A stretch of 35,551 bases of DNA from an uncultured Phocaeicola sp. (GCA_944320855.1 CALUJF010000030.1:1-35551); one strand, 5' to 3'; shown: positions 1 through 7,707, numbered from the stretch's first letter. Translations and numbers: made by a program. Notes: generated by a model not told the origin, from the sequence alone.

Positions 1-269
1 ACATCACCTTTTGGAATAAAATAAGTGGCAGTATCACCCGGCTGTGAGCTTACACGGAGCAAGCATCCTGCCAAATCAGCGCTGCTATACGACTTGTTGA
101 ATATTTCTATCCATCCGCTGTGCAATCCGTAATCATCCTGGAAGTTGCTCTGATTGTCCACCAGCACTTCATTGATGACTACTTTATTGTTAGGCTTTTG
201 CTCCTTACAGGACGAAAAAGCCATCAACAGCATCAAAGAAAGGAATATTCCGATATTAAATTTTCTCAT
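1..269 (-). CDS. OadG-like lipoprotein with lamin-tail domain (partial, C-terminus off window)
   Basis: Only the first 89 codons are visible; the gene continues past the left edge. The start ATG (267-269) opens a lipoprotein signal peptide: MRKFNIGIFL, a hydrophobic stretch, then the lipobox AFSSC, so the protein should be lipid-anchored. The following residues (VVINEVLVDNQS, then SGWIEIFNKS) have the pattern of the lamin tail domain (NEV...WIEI.N). It starts 22 bp after mmdA on the same strand. In Bacteroides the gene after the decarboxylase alpha subunit usually encodes a lamin-tail plus OAD-gamma protein, taken to be the small membrane subunit of the sodium-pumping methylmalonyl-CoA decarboxylase. 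The signal peptide and tail motif are seen directly; the OAD-gamma part lies outside the window and is inferred from gene order. Confidence 0.72.
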   Translation of the reverse strand, partial: MRKFNIGIFLSLMLLMAFSSCKEQKPNNKVVINEVLVDNQSNFQDDYGLHSGWIEIFNKSYSSADLAGCLLRVSSQPGDTATYFIPKGD

Positions 270-291
270 AATACTTTCAGAATTTAGTTTA

Positions 292-1845
292 TTACAAAGG
301 AATATTACCGTGTTTCTTCGACGGATTAGTAAGTTTCTTGGTCTGCAACTGCTGCAATGCACGGATAATACGGAAACGAGTGTTACGAGGTTCAATCACA
401 TCGTCGATATAACCATATTTAGCTGCATTATAAGGATTTGCAAACAGTTTAGTATATTCAGCTTCTTTTTCAGCCATGAATGCTTTAGGGTCTTCAGCTT
501 CCTTAGCTTCCTTAGCATAAAGCACTTCTACAGCACCCGCACCACCCATAACGGCAATTTCGGCAGTAGGCCATGCATAGTTCATGTCGCCGCGCAACTG
601 CTTACAGCTCATCACAATGTGCGAACCACCATACGACTTACGCAGAGTGATAGTAACCTTAGGCACTGTAGCCTCACCATAAGCATAAAGCAATTTAGCT
701 CCGTGAAGGATAACCGCATTGTATTCCTGACCTGTTCCAGGCAAGAATCCCGGAACGTCAACAAGCGAAACGATAGGAATATTGAAGGCATCGCAGAAAC
801 GAACGAAACGTGCCCCCTTACGTGAAGCATTGCAGTCAAGCACACCTGCAAGGAACTTAGGCTGGTTGGCAACGATACCAACAGACTGTCCGTTGAAACG
901 TGCAAAACCGATAATGATATTCTTAGCAAAATCTCTCTGAACTTCAAGGAACTCGCCGTTATCGACAATTGCACCGATTACTTCGTACATATCGTAAGCC
1001 TTATTTGCACTGTCAGGGATAATCTCGTTAAGAGAATCTTCCAGACGGTCGATAGGGTCTGTACAGTCAACATAAGGAGCTTCTTCAAGATTGTTCTGAG
1101 GAATATAGCTCAAAAGTTTACGGATAAGAGCCAGACCTTCTTCTTCAGTAGAAGCTGTAAAATGAGTAACACCGGAACGTGTTGAGTGAACGCTTGCACC
1201 ACCAAGGTCTTCCTGTGACACATCTTCACCAGTCACAGTCTTAACCACCTTAGGACCTGTAAGGAACATATAAGATGTACCTTCCATCATAAGAGTAAAG
1301 TCTGTCAAAGCCGGAGAATAAACAGCACCACCGGCACAAGGACCGAAAATACCTGAGATCTGAGGAATAACACCAGAAGCAAGGATATTACGCTGGAATA
1401 TTTCAGCATAACCGGCCAAAGCGTTAATACCTTCCTGGATACGTGCACCACCCGAGTCGTTAAGTCCGATACATGGAGCACCCATCTTCATGGCCATATC
1501 CATCACCTTGCATATTTTCTGCGACATTGTTTCCGACAGCGAACCTGCAGAAACGGTGAAATCCTGTGCAAATACATACACCAATCGGCCTTCGATAGTA
1601 CCGTAACCGGTAACGACACCGTCACCAAGATAATGTTTCTTGTCCATGCCGAAATTAGTGCAACGATGTTTTACGAACATATCAAGTTCTTCGAAACTAC
1701 CTTCGTCAAGCAACATCGAGATACGTTCACGTGCTGTATATTTACCTTTAGCATGCTGTTTTTCGATAGCTTTTTCGCCACCACCCAGACGAGCCTGGGT
1801 ACGCAGTTCGATAAGCTCTTTCACTTTTTCCAATTGATTACTCAT
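292..1845 (-). CDS. mmdA: methylmalonyl-CoA decarboxylase alpha subunit / acyl-CoA carboxyltransferase
   Basis: This 517-residue protein is a biotin-dependent carboxyltransferase of the PccB/MmdA family, full length for the family. The N-terminal crotonase-like half carries SGGARIQE (about residues 131-138) and [16 protein letters not shown] (about 165-180); the C-terminal half carries [15 protein letters not shown] and [10 protein letters not shown]. It would move the carboxyl group of methylmalonyl-CoA to a biotin carrier, which the membrane beta subunit then decarboxylates, in the succinate-to-propionate pathway. The neighbours support decarboxylase rather than propionyl-CoA carboxylase: methylmalonyl-CoA epimerase lies upstream and an OadG-like lipoprotein downstream. 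The ATG at 1845 matches the family N-terminus (NQLEKVKEL). A PccB-type role in the reverse direction cannot be excluded from this subunit alone. Confidence 0.93.
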   Translation of the reverse strand: MSNQLEKVKELIELRTQARLGGGEKAIEKQHAKGKYTARERISMLLDEGSFEELDMFVKHRCTNFGMDKKHYLGDGVVTGYGTIEGRLVYVFAQDFTVSAGSLSETMSQKICKVMDMAMKMGAPCIGLNDSGGARIQEGINALAGYAEIFQRNILASGVIPQISGIFGPCAGGAVYSPALTDFTLMMEGTSYMFLTGPKVVKTVTGEDVSQEDLGGASVHSTRSGVTHFTASTEEEGLALIRKLLSYIPQNNLEEAPYVDCTDPIDRLEDSLNEIIPDSANKAYDMYEVIGAIVDNGEFLEVQRDFAKNIIIGFARFNGQSVGIVANQPKFLAGVLDCNASRKGARFVRFCDAFNIPIVSLVDVPGFLPGTGQEYNAVILHGAKLLYAYGEATVPKVTITLRKSYGGSHIVMSCKQLRGDMNYAWPTAEIAVMGGAGAVEVLYAKEAKEAEDPKAFMAEKEAEYTKLFANPYNAAKYGYIDDVIEPRNTRFRIIRALQQLQTKKLTNPSKKHGNIPL

Positions 1846-1913
1846 AGTTATAAGTATTTTTAAAGTTTATAATAACATTAGTCGGACAGAGCAATATTCC
1901 TTATAAAAACAAG

Positions 1914-1958
1914 TTGAAGAGTCCGCTTGCATAAACAGTATGCAAACAGACTCTTCAA
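1914..1958 (-). terminator. long hairpin between mce and mmdA (terminator or attenuator)
   Basis: A perfect 10-bp outer stem (TTGAAGAGTC at 1914-1923, GACTCTTCAA at 1949-1958) encloses a second inverted repeat (TTGCATA / TATGCAA). On the minus strand it lies 48 bp after the mce stop and is followed by CTTGTTTTTATAAGG, a short U-rich tract. It could end mce transcription or set the mce/mmdA ratio. Confidence 0.6.
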
Positions 1959-2006
1959 TCAATTATTTATAAAAAACTTATTCCAGTCATCTTCTCCATC
2001 CGTTTT

Positions 2007-2411
2007 TTATTTCTCACATAGTTCAGTCAATACCCCCATTGTTGATTTCGGATGAAGGAAAGCGATATTAAGGTTTTCGGCCCCCTTTCGTGGCGCCTTG
2101 TCTATAAGACGAATACCTTTACCTTCAGCATCTGCCAAAGCATTTGCCACACCATCTTCTACGGCAAACGCAACATGATGTACACCCATTCCCCTGTTTT
2201 CTATGAACTTGGCAATAGTACTTTCCGGGCCTGTAGGTTCAAGGAGTTCTATTTTTGTTTCACCACATTTCAGAAATGCAGTTCTAACTTTCTGGTCTTC
2301 AACGGTTTCGATGTTATAACATTTCAATCCCAATACATTTTCATAATATGGGAGGGCTTCTTCGATACTGTTTACAGCAATGCCCAAATGTTCAATATGA
2401 GATATTTTCAT
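2007..2411 (-). CDS. mce: methylmalonyl-CoA epimerase
   Basis: This 134-residue protein of the glyoxalase/VOC fold interconverts (2R)- and (2S)-methylmalonyl-CoA, linking methylmalonyl-CoA mutase to the decarboxylase encoded next door. It has the two beta-alpha-beta-beta-beta modules expected: IEHLGIAVNSIEEALPYY at the N-terminus (metal-ligand His8), then GVHHVAFAVED with the second His, and a C-terminal GVLTELCEK holding the last metal-ligand Glu. Length is standard. It is transcribed with mmdA but separated by 161 bp that contain a strong hairpin, so the two may not be made in equal amounts. I found no clear -7 box upstream in the 165-bp gap (2412-2576), which is AT-rich and otherwise holds nothing I recognise. 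Confidence 0.93.
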   Translation of the reverse strand: MKISHIEHLGIAVNSIEEALPYYENVLGLKCYNIETVEDQKVRTAFLKCGETKIELLEPTGPESTIAKFIENRGMGVHHVAFAVEDGVANALADAEGKGIRLIDKAPRKGAENLNIAFLHPKSTMGVLTELCEK

Positions 2412-2576
2412 AATGATGTTGTTTTTTTGATATTAAATTAAAGTTCATAAATTCTATTAGACAAAGAAAAGAAATTTGGATTAAAATACGAAACTTTTTT
2501 CTTTAATATTTTCCCTTATTACCTTTTTATAACGTCTGAATGTTTATTTTGAAAACTTAAGTTGACAAAAACAACG

Positions 2577-3542
2577 CTATACATATATCTTTTCCATTAT
2601 CCTGTTAAGCCATCCCCATTTCAGCCTGTACCAACGTCGTGTACTCAACTGCTTGCCTCCGAATCTCAATATAAAATCACGATATCCATATTTCTTGAAA
2701 GGCAAACCGGCATCTATGAATTCAAAATGACTGTAACCTTTCTCTCTGGAATACAACATGGCCTTCCATACGGCCAACACACCCGGATACAAAGACGGAT
2801 AACTCTTCCTCATCCCACCTGAGAAAAGCATATAAACCGTATCGTCCGAAAACAGACAGCACGAACCTCCTATTATCTTTCCATTATAAGAAACAGTAAA
2901 TATTTTACCTATCTCGTCACTTCCGTCCCCCTGTTCCAAAAGTGCAGTAAAAAAATCAATAGCCGGAAAATACTTGAAGACCTTAGACGAATAATACTTT
3001 TTCAGCATTCTGAAGAAAGTAATGACCTGTTCTTTTTCATCAGCAACACCCATCTCTGCCCCATTTTTCAACCCACACTGTATCTGGCGCTTTCTCGATG
3101 CCCCCATCCACTTGTCAATAGTAGCATGATGGATGGAATTAATCACCCTCAGTCGCCGTATAGGGAAATATCCGTTCTTTCTGAAATAACGGTAGCCGAA
3201 CAGAGCCTCGCTGAGATTTCTGAACTCTATGATGGAGAAATTGTCTTTATTCCGATTAGTAAGATAAGAAAGCAATTCATCAAAAATCAAATCATGTCTG
3301 ATATCCGTATCGAAATACTCACCGGTATCATATATAATACACCTTTTTATAAACCATGATTTCCGTTCTACACACAACAGTTTGCCGATAGGTCTGTCAC
3401 CATCGAAAGCCACGAGCATGAAAGGACTGTATCCGGGAGTCCGCTCAAGAATCCGAAACAGGCTGACCGAATGAAACACGTTCTTCCCAGGAAGGTGAGG
3501 CAACGCTTCTGAATGCTCGTATGTAACCAAACGTATTGCCAT
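2577..3542 (-). CDS. FemAB-like GNAT family acetyltransferase
   Basis: A 321-residue cytosolic protein of the GNAT superfamily resembling the Acetyltransf_6/FemAB-like group found in Bacteroides. The N-terminal part (LPGKNVFHSVSLFRILERTPGY, split here for length) and the C-terminal core (KIIGGSCCLFSDDTVYMLF, then LAVWKAMLYSREKGYSHFEF and DAGLPFKKYGYRDFILRFGG) show the pattern of a peptidyl/aminoacyl transferase fold. The substrate is unknown. The start is the ATG at 3542; an in-frame TTG at 3551 is possible but lies in a promoter-like box. The stop is TAG at 2577. It stands alone: 165 bp from mce and divergent from the nitroreductase operon. I am sure of the superfamily but not of the acceptor, which could be a cell-wall or lipid precursor. 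Confidence 0.8.
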   Translation of the reverse strand: MAIRLVTYEHSEALPHLPGKNVFHSVSLFRILERTPGYSPFMLVAFDGDRPIGKLLCVERKSWFIKRCIIYDTGEYFDTDIRHDLIFDELLSYLTNRNKDNFSIIEFRNLSEALFGYRYFRKNGYFPIRRLRVINSIHHATIDKWMGASRKRQIQCGLKNGAEMGVADEKEQVITFFRMLKKYYSSKVFKYFPAIDFFTALLEQGDGSDEIGKIFTVSYNGKIIGGSCCLFSDDTVYMLFSGGMRKSYPSLYPGVLAVWKAMLYSREKGYSHFEFIDAGLPFKKYGYRDFILRFGGKQLSTRRWYRLKWGWLNRIMEKIYV

Positions 3543-3548
3543 ATATCG

Positions 3549-3556
3549 CAAATTTA
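3549..3556 (-). promoter_or_regulatory. -7 box for the GNAT gene
   Basis: TAAATTTG on the minus strand matches the Bacteroidota -7 consensus TAnnTTTG. It ends only 6 bp before the ATG at 3542, so a transcript from it would be nearly leaderless. No clear -33 TTTG was found at the usual spacing. Confidence 0.4.
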
Positions 3557-3589
3557 CATAAAAAATTTTAACTTTTGAAACGAAAATCC

Positions 3590-3597
3590 TATATTTG
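3590..3597 (+). promoter_or_regulatory. -7 box for the nitroreductase-maf operon
   Basis: TATATTTG matches TAnnTTTG and lies 25 bp before the ATG at 3623. A TTTG at 3574-3577 is closer (12 bp) than a normal -33 element, so only the -7 box is supported. Confidence 0.5.
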
Positions 3598-3622
3598 TGA
3601 CTATCATTTTAAAATTTCACAT

Positions 3623-4159
3623 ATGGAAAATTTCAGCGACCTCATAAAATCAAGACGCAGCATGCGCAAATTCACAACAGAAGAACTTACCCAGGAAGAA
3701 GTGGTAACACTACTTAAGGCTGCACTCATGTCACCTACATCGAAACGCACAAACTGCTGGCAGTTCATTGCCGTAGACGATAAGGAGATACTGGAAAAAC
3801 TGTCATACTGTAAGGAAGCAAGCTCATCGTTCATAAAAGATGCGGCATTGGCAATAGTTGTGACAGCCGACCCTATGGTGAGCGATGTATGGATTGAAGA
3901 TGCATCCATAGCATCCATCATGATACAGTTGCAGGCCGAAGATCTCGGATTGGGTAGCTGCTGGGTACAGTTGCGCGAAAGATTCACGGCAAGCGGAGTA
4001 CCTTCAAACGAGTATGTACACGAAGTGCTCGACCTTCCTCTCCAGCTTCAGGCATTATCAATCATAGCCATCGGACACAAAGGCATGGAAAGAAAGCCTT
4101 TCGACGAATCACACCTTCAATGGGAAAAAATCCATATCAACAAATACGGAGGTAAATAA
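3623..4159 (+). CDS. nitroreductase family protein
   Basis: A 178-residue FMN-dependent NAD(P)H oxidoreductase of the nitroreductase fold. The N-terminus has the FMN-binding pattern LIKSRRSMRKFTTEEL, followed by ALMSPTSKRTNCWQF (phosphate and flavin contacts), a central ASIASIMIQLQAEDLGLGSCW and a C-terminal LSIIAIGHKGMERKPF. The physiological substrate is not evident. The ATG at 3623 gives the family N-terminus MENFSDLIKSRRS; a longer reading from a TTG at 3575 would begin inside the promoter. It is the first gene of a compact operon: its TAA overlaps the ATG of the DUF2520 gene (TAATG). A second, non-paralogous-looking nitroreductase lies at 31291-31800. Confidence 0.9.
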   Translation: MENFSDLIKSRRSMRKFTTEELTQEEVVTLLKAALMSPTSKRTNCWQFIAVDDKEILEKLSYCKEASSSFIKDAALAIVVTADPMVSDVWIEDASIASIMIQLQAEDLGLGSCWVQLRERFTASGVPSNEYVHEVLDLPLQLQALSIIAIGHKGMERKPFDESHLQWEKIHINKYGGK

Positions 4160-4962
4160 TGACAGAACATTCATCGTACAGTCCTTCAATAGTATTAATA
4201 GGTGCCGGAAACGTAGCAACCCACTTGGGCAGAGCATTTCATGAGGCCGGATGCAGAATAAGAATGATTTACAGCAGGACTCAGGAGTCGGCAAGAACAC
4301 TTGCCGAGAGCATAGGCTGTCCTTACACCACAGACATCACCTCCGTCGACAGCGAGGCAGATATCTATATCGTTTCATTGAAAGACTCAGTCCTGGAAGA
4401 AATTCTTCCAGAACTGGTAAAGTGCAACCGCAATGCACTCTTTGTACACACAGCCGGCAGTGTTTCCATCGACATCTGGAAAGTACTGACAGACAGATAC
4501 GGGGTCCTCTACCCTATGCAGACATTCAGCAAACAGAGAAAAGTAGACTTCGAAAACGTTCATTTCTTTGTCGAGGCCAACACCAAAGCCGATACAGAAA
4601 TACTCATCAGGACAGCATCATTGGTAAGCAGTCATGTGTTCGAAGCCTCATCAGAGCAAAGAAAGTATCTGCACATATCGGCTGTCTTTGCATGCAATTT
4701 TGCCAACCATATGTACTCCATCTGCGAACATCTGCTTTCTTCCCACGGCCTGCCATTCAGTGCAATGCTCCCGCTTATAGATGAAACAGCAGAGAAAGTT
4801 CATCATCTTCCCCCTGTTTCCGCACAGACAGGACCGGCACAGCGCAACGACCGCAATATAATGGACAGTCATCTGTCAATGCTTAAAGACGAGCCGGAGA
4901 TAGCAGAACTGTACAGACGCATAAGCGAAAGCATCCACAAATTCCAGGAAAACAATAAATAG
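4159..4962 (+). CDS. Rossmann-like / DUF2520 domain protein
   Basis: A 267-residue protein with an N-terminal NAD(P)-binding Rossmann domain (VLIGAGNVATHLGRAFHEAG, residues about 11-30, like the F420-dependent NADP reductase/ProC group) and a C-terminal DUF2520 helical domain (KYLHISAVFACNFANHMYSI, then VSAQTGPAQRNDRNIMDSHL). It is probably a dehydrogenase of the 6-phosphogluconate-dehydrogenase-like fold, with no known substrate. The ATG overlaps the previous stop by one base, and the next ATG follows after 9 bp, so translation is likely coupled. The DUF2520-KdsC-Maf order is common in Bacteroidota, which hints at a link to envelope or nucleotide housekeeping, but the reaction cannot be named. 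Confidence 0.88.
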   Translation: MTEHSSYSPSIVLIGAGNVATHLGRAFHEAGCRIRMIYSRTQESARTLAESIGCPYTTDITSVDSEADIYIVSLKDSVLEEILPELVKCNRNALFVHTAGSVSIDIWKVLTDRYGVLYPMQTFSKQRKVDFENVHFFVEANTKADTEILIRTASLVSSHVFEASSEQRKYLHISAVFACNFANHMYSICEHLLSSHGLPFSAMLPLIDETAEKVHHLPPVSAQTGPAQRNDRNIMDSHLSMLKDEPEIAELYRRISESIHKFQENNK

Positions 4963-4971
4963 ACATTCATT

Positions 4972-5490
4972 ATGATAAACTACGACCTTACAAAGATAAA
5001 AGCCCTTTTCTTCGATGTAGACGGAGTTTTGAGCGGCGACACCGTACCTCTCCATCCCAACGGAGAACCTATGCGAATGGTAAACATCAAGGACGGATAT
5101 GCCATACAGCTGGCTGTGAAATGCGGACTCCATGTAGCTATAATCACCGGTGGACGTACCGAAGCCGTAAGACTGAGGTTCGAAGGTTTAGGTGTAAAAG
5201 ACGTATGTATGGGAGCATCCGTAAAGACCAAGGAATACAACGAACTGATGAAGAAATACGACCTTAAGCCGGAAGAAGTTCTATATATGGGCGATGATAT
5301 TCCTGACTATGAAGTACTTCGCCTTGTAGGCCTTCCCTGCTGTCCGGCCGATGCCGCACCCGACATCAAGGCTGTGTGCAAGTACATATCCCATCGTGCA
5401 GGAGGTCAGGGCTGTGGTCGCGACGTGATAGAACAGGTTCTCCGTGCCCAAGGCAAATGGATGTCGCACGAAGAAGCATTCGGATGGTAA
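4972..5490 (+). CDS. kdsC: KdsC-like HAD phosphatase (KDO-8-phosphate phosphatase family)
   Basis: A 172-residue HAD hydrolase without a cap domain. Motif I is [12 protein letters not shown] (nucleophile Asp15, acid/base Asp17), motif II is IITGGRT, and motif III/IV is [14 protein letters not shown]. The C-terminal [20 protein letters not shown] is the tail typical of KdsC, where it folds over the neighbouring subunit's active site. KdsC removes phosphate from 3-deoxy-D-manno-octulosonate 8-phosphate in lipopolysaccharide core synthesis. Length and motifs fit well. KdsC relatives acting on other nonulosonate phosphates have the same motifs, so the exact substrate is inferred from the family. 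It sits in the nitroreductase-DUF2520-kdsC-maf operon; no kdsA or kdsB is in view. Confidence 0.88.
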   Translation: MINYDLTKIKALFFDVDGVLSGDTVPLHPNGEPMRMVNIKDGYAIQLAVKCGLHVAIITGGRTEAVRLRFEGLGVKDVCMGASVKTKEYNELMKKYDLKPEEVLYMGDDIPDYEVLRLVGLPCCPADAAPDIKAVCKYISHRAGGQGCGRDVIEQVLRAQGKWMSHEEAFGW

Positions 5491-5525
5491 ACTCAAAAAC
5501 TTTAAACTAAAAAACTAAAAAACAT

Positions 5526-6110
5526 ATGTTAGACAATCTAAAGAAATACAATATAATATTAGCATCAAACTCTCCACGCCGCCGCGAACTGCTCTCCGGT
5601 TTGGGTATCAATTACGAAGTAAAACTGATAAAAGGCGTTGATGAAAGCTATCCTCCACACCTTAGGGGAAGTGAAATACCGGAATTTATCTCACGCATAA
5701 AAGCAGCGGCCAATCGCCCGTTTATGGCAGAAAATGACCTCGTGATAACAGCCGATACAATAGTCCATGCCGACGGCGAAGTTCTCGGCAAGCCTAAAGA
5801 CAGGGAAGATGCAGTACGGATGCTGAAAATCCTGTCAGGCCATACGCATCAGGTAATGACCGGAGTAAGCATCACCACACGAGAGTTTCAGAGAAGCTTC
5901 AGTTCTGTATCAGATGTCACTTTCGACACCCTGAAAGACGAAGAAATAAATTTCTATATAGACAACTACAAGCCATACGATAAAGCCGGAGCATACGGCA
6001 TCCAGGAGTGGATAGGATTTATCGGAGTTTCACGCATAAACGGTTCTTATTTCAATGTTATGGGGCTGCCGGTACAGAGGCTTTACAGGGAATTATGTGC
6101 GATAGAATAA
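5526..6110 (+). CDS. maf: Maf-family nucleoside triphosphate pyrophosphatase
   Basis: A 194-residue Maf/YhdE-type protein that hydrolyses non-canonical or pyrimidine nucleoside triphosphates to the monophosphate. The signature ILASNSPRRRELLSGLG is at residues 11-27; DLVITADTIVHADGEVLGKP (about residues 75-94) carries the catalytic Asp and substrate contacts; SGHTHQVMTGVS and YKPYDKAGAYGIQEW are the other conserved blocks. The pattern is closest to the dTTP/UTP-preferring branch, but this was judged by eye. It is the last gene of the operon, 35 bp after kdsC. No hairpin terminator is obvious before the next promoter. Confidence 0.93.
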   Translation: MLDNLKKYNIILASNSPRRRELLSGLGINYEVKLIKGVDESYPPHLRGSEIPEFISRIKAAANRPFMAENDLVITADTIVHADGEVLGKPKDREDAVRMLKILSGHTHQVMTGVSITTREFQRSFSSVSDVTFDTLKDEEINFYIDNYKPYDKAGAYGIQEWIGFIGVSRINGSYFNVMGLPVQRLYRELCAIE

Positions 6111-6171
6111 TTGGGATATGCACAAAAAAATCTGGTCGATATTGGCATTTATATGATTGTTGTAAGCAAAA

Positions 6172-6203
6172 GTTGTATTATATTGAAACTTTTACTATTT
6201 TTG
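6172..6203 (+). promoter_or_regulatory. promoter of the HigA-like antitoxin / toxin remnant
   Basis: TATTTTTG at 6196-6203 matches the -7 consensus, and GTTG at 6172-6175 sits 20 bp upstream as a one-mismatch -33 element. Transcription would begin near 6210, at the first codon of the small remnant reading frame described next. Confidence 0.55.
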
Positions 6204-6207
6204 TCTC

Positions 6208-6282
6208 ATGAAACGTAGAATCATAACATATGATGGTTATTTTAAAGGAGGCATATTATGGAGACAAACAATCATCAAATAA
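6208..6282 (+). pseudogene. remnant of a RelE/HigB-type toxin gene (N-terminal stump)
   Basis: A 24-codon frame opens at ATG 6208 and begins MKRRIITYDGYFK. By memory of the family, this resembles the N-terminus of Bacteroidota HigB/RelE-like toxins (M-K-R-x-I-I-T-Y-x-x-Y-F). After about 12 residues it runs into the antitoxin's ribosome binding site and out of frame through its first codons, ending at 6282. A normal toxin is about 110 residues, so roughly 100 codons appear deleted. The alternative is a chance leader peptide; no alignment was run. Confidence 0.45.
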
Positions 6283-6563
6283 ATGACTATAGTGCTGTAC
6301 TTGAACGTAAATACGGAAAACACGGAACTCAGGAACGTGCAAAGTTTGACGAAGAAGCATACGCTTTCTATACAAGCCAAATATTAATTGATGCAAGAAA
6401 AGAGGCTAAAATGACACAATCTGAACTTGCTGAACGTATAAACGTAACAAAATCATATATTTCGCGTATAGAAAAAGGAATGATAACGCCAAGTGTAGCC
6501 ACATTCTATAGAATAATGAATGCTCTTGGCATGAGAGTTGAAGTTGTAAAACCTATTATATAA
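6258..6563 (+). CDS. HigA-like XRE antitoxin (apparently orphan)
   Basis: A 101-residue cytosolic DNA-binding protein. Residues about 44-92 form an XRE/Cro helix-turn-helix: ARKEAKMTQSELAERI, then VTKSYISRIEKGMITPS and FYRIMNALGM. The N-terminal block RKYGKHGTQERAKFDEEA is the dimerisation/toxin-contact region seen in HigA-type antitoxins of toxin-antitoxin pairs. It has an unusually strong ribosome binding site for this phylum (AAGGAGG at 6245-6251, 6 bp before the ATG). No complete toxin gene lies upstream or downstream; only a stump remains upstream. It may now act as a stand-alone repressor of its own promoter or protect against a toxin encoded elsewhere. The family is clear; orphan status holds only for this window. 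Confidence 0.85.
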   Translation: METNNHQINDYSAVLERKYGKHGTQERAKFDEEAYAFYTSQILIDARKEAKMTQSELAERINVTKSYISRIEKGMITPSVATFYRIMNALGMRVEVVKPII

Positions 6564-6585
6564 ATTAGAATTCTTATCACTATTT

Positions 6586-6650
6586 AAAACGCCCCGTCAT
6601 TCGACATAAAACGACGAAACGTTTTAGTTCAAACGACGAGGCGTTTTTTT
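6586..6650 (+). terminator. terminator between the antitoxin and the araC-type gene
   Basis: AAAACGCC...CGTC (6586-6599) pairs with GACG...GGCGTTTT (6635-6646) with one mismatch, followed by a run of seven T. The left arm begins with AAAA, so the structure can also work for the converging minus-strand gene. The loop holds a second small inverted repeat (AAAACG...CGTTTT). Confidence 0.8.
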
Positions 6651-6673
6651 ATAGTATATTTCAGATACTGAAA

Positions 6674-7546
6674 TTACCCTTTTCTATCCCTATATTTTTG
6701 GGGTGACATCCCCACCTGTTTCTTGAAAAATGTTCCGAAACTGGAAGGGTTTGGAAAATTAAAATCTTCTGAAATTTCCTGTACTGTCTTGTTTGTACTG
6801 TCGAGCATAGCCATTGACTTACGGATTATGGCTTTGAACACGAGTTCCTGAACAGTATATCCGCAGACAGTTTTTGACACTCCCGAAAGATATTTTGGAG
6901 AAAGAAACAGTTTGTAGGCATAAAATTCCACTCCACGTTCGGACATGAAATAACGGTCGATAAGCTGAATGAGACGGAGGAATATTTCCGTGCGTCTTGC
7001 TCCTACCGAGTTTCCGGAAAGGAATTTCTTCTGAAATACGGAACAAAGACGATATGTAAGTGACAATAAAAGAAGACGTTTTTCATAAACAGGGAAAAAG
7101 TCATCCTGCTGCGGCTGTTCTGTCCCAATAAGTGATATATATCCCGCCACATCATCCTCATCGCCGGTATTCCAGACACAATGTGTTTCGGGCGACATCT
7201 GCGAGTAGAGATGTACGGAATAAACCATATTACCGAGAACATCACGTATAGGTGCTACCTTATATATAATGATACTTACTTCCAGATTTTCAGACTGACC
7301 GGTTATACGAAAAAAGGAACCTTCATGAATGAAAACGGTTTCACCCTTTTTTGCTGAATACTGTTCACCGGAAAGATTGAAATCAAACTTACCGGTATGG
7401 CATACAATCAGACCTATACCAAAATTGACAAACCCTTTTTTCATACTTTCCGGAAAATCAAAAACCGGTCCTCCCGATGAACATACATCGGACTGACCGG
7501 ATATTTTTTCTTCCAGTTTCATTAATCTTTCTGAACTGTTTACCAT
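6674..7546 (-). CDS. AraC family transcriptional regulator
   Basis: A 290-residue regulator. Residues about 190-288 form the two helix-turn-helix AraC domain, ending in the hallmark second-HTH sequence VQEISEDFNFPNPSSFGTFF followed by KKQVGMSPQKYRDRKG. The N-terminal about 150 residues look like a cupin-type sensor (CHTGKFDFNLSGEQYSAKKG, then ETVFIHEGSFFRI). It is the last gene of the minus-strand series TolC-HlyD-MFS-AraC, 153 bp after the transporter, which suggests that it controls the efflux operon. The ligand is unknown. The 153-bp gap holds the MFS terminator-like hairpin and one copy of the junction repeat, so it may have its own promoter. The ATG at 7546 was used; Met9 is a possible alternative. 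Confidence 0.9.
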   Translation of the reverse strand: MVNSSERLMKLEEKISGQSDVCSSGGPVFDFPESMKKGFVNFGIGLIVCHTGKFDFNLSGEQYSAKKGETVFIHEGSFFRITGQSENLEVSIIIYKVAPIRDVLGNMVYSVHLYSQMSPETHCVWNTGDEDDVAGYISLIGTEQPQQDDFFPVYEKRLLLLSLTYRLCSVFQKKFLSGNSVGARRTEIFLRLIQLIDRYFMSERGVEFYAYKLFLSPKYLSGVSKTVCGYTVQELVFKAIIRKSMAMLDSTNKTVQEISEDFNFPNPSSFGTFFKKQVGMSPQKYRDRKG

Positions 7547-7559
7547 AAGCCTTTAATTA

Positions 7560-7645
7560 GTTGACAAGGTACCAGTTACAAGTTGACGAGGTTTATGTTC
7601 ATATATAAAAACCTTTGTATTAACTTGTCAACTGAAGCCTTGTAT
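7560..7645. repeat. junction element copy A (imperfect inverted repeat)
   Basis: The left arm (7564-7594, ACAAGGTACCAGTTACAAGT and onward) pairs imperfectly with the right arm (7607-7643, ending in AACTGAAGCCTTGT). The right arm is homologous to the right arms of copies B and C. It lies between the MFS and AraC genes. Confidence 0.75.
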
Positions 7646-7675
7646 CTAAACAACGGCTAAGTTAGTAAAAATTAC

Positions 7676-7707
7676 CGGACTTAGCGGAAAAATTTCACGC
7701 TAAGCCG
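7676..7707 (-). terminator. hairpin overlapping the MFS stop codon
   Basis: GGCTTAGCG (minus strand) spans the last two codons and the stop region of the MFS gene and pairs with CGCTAAGTCC across the spacer TGAAATTTTTC. A third copy of the arm (CGGCTAAG at 7654-7661) allows an alternative fold. There is no strong U-run after it, so it may be an RNA-stability or attenuation structure instead of a classic terminator. Confidence 0.4.
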
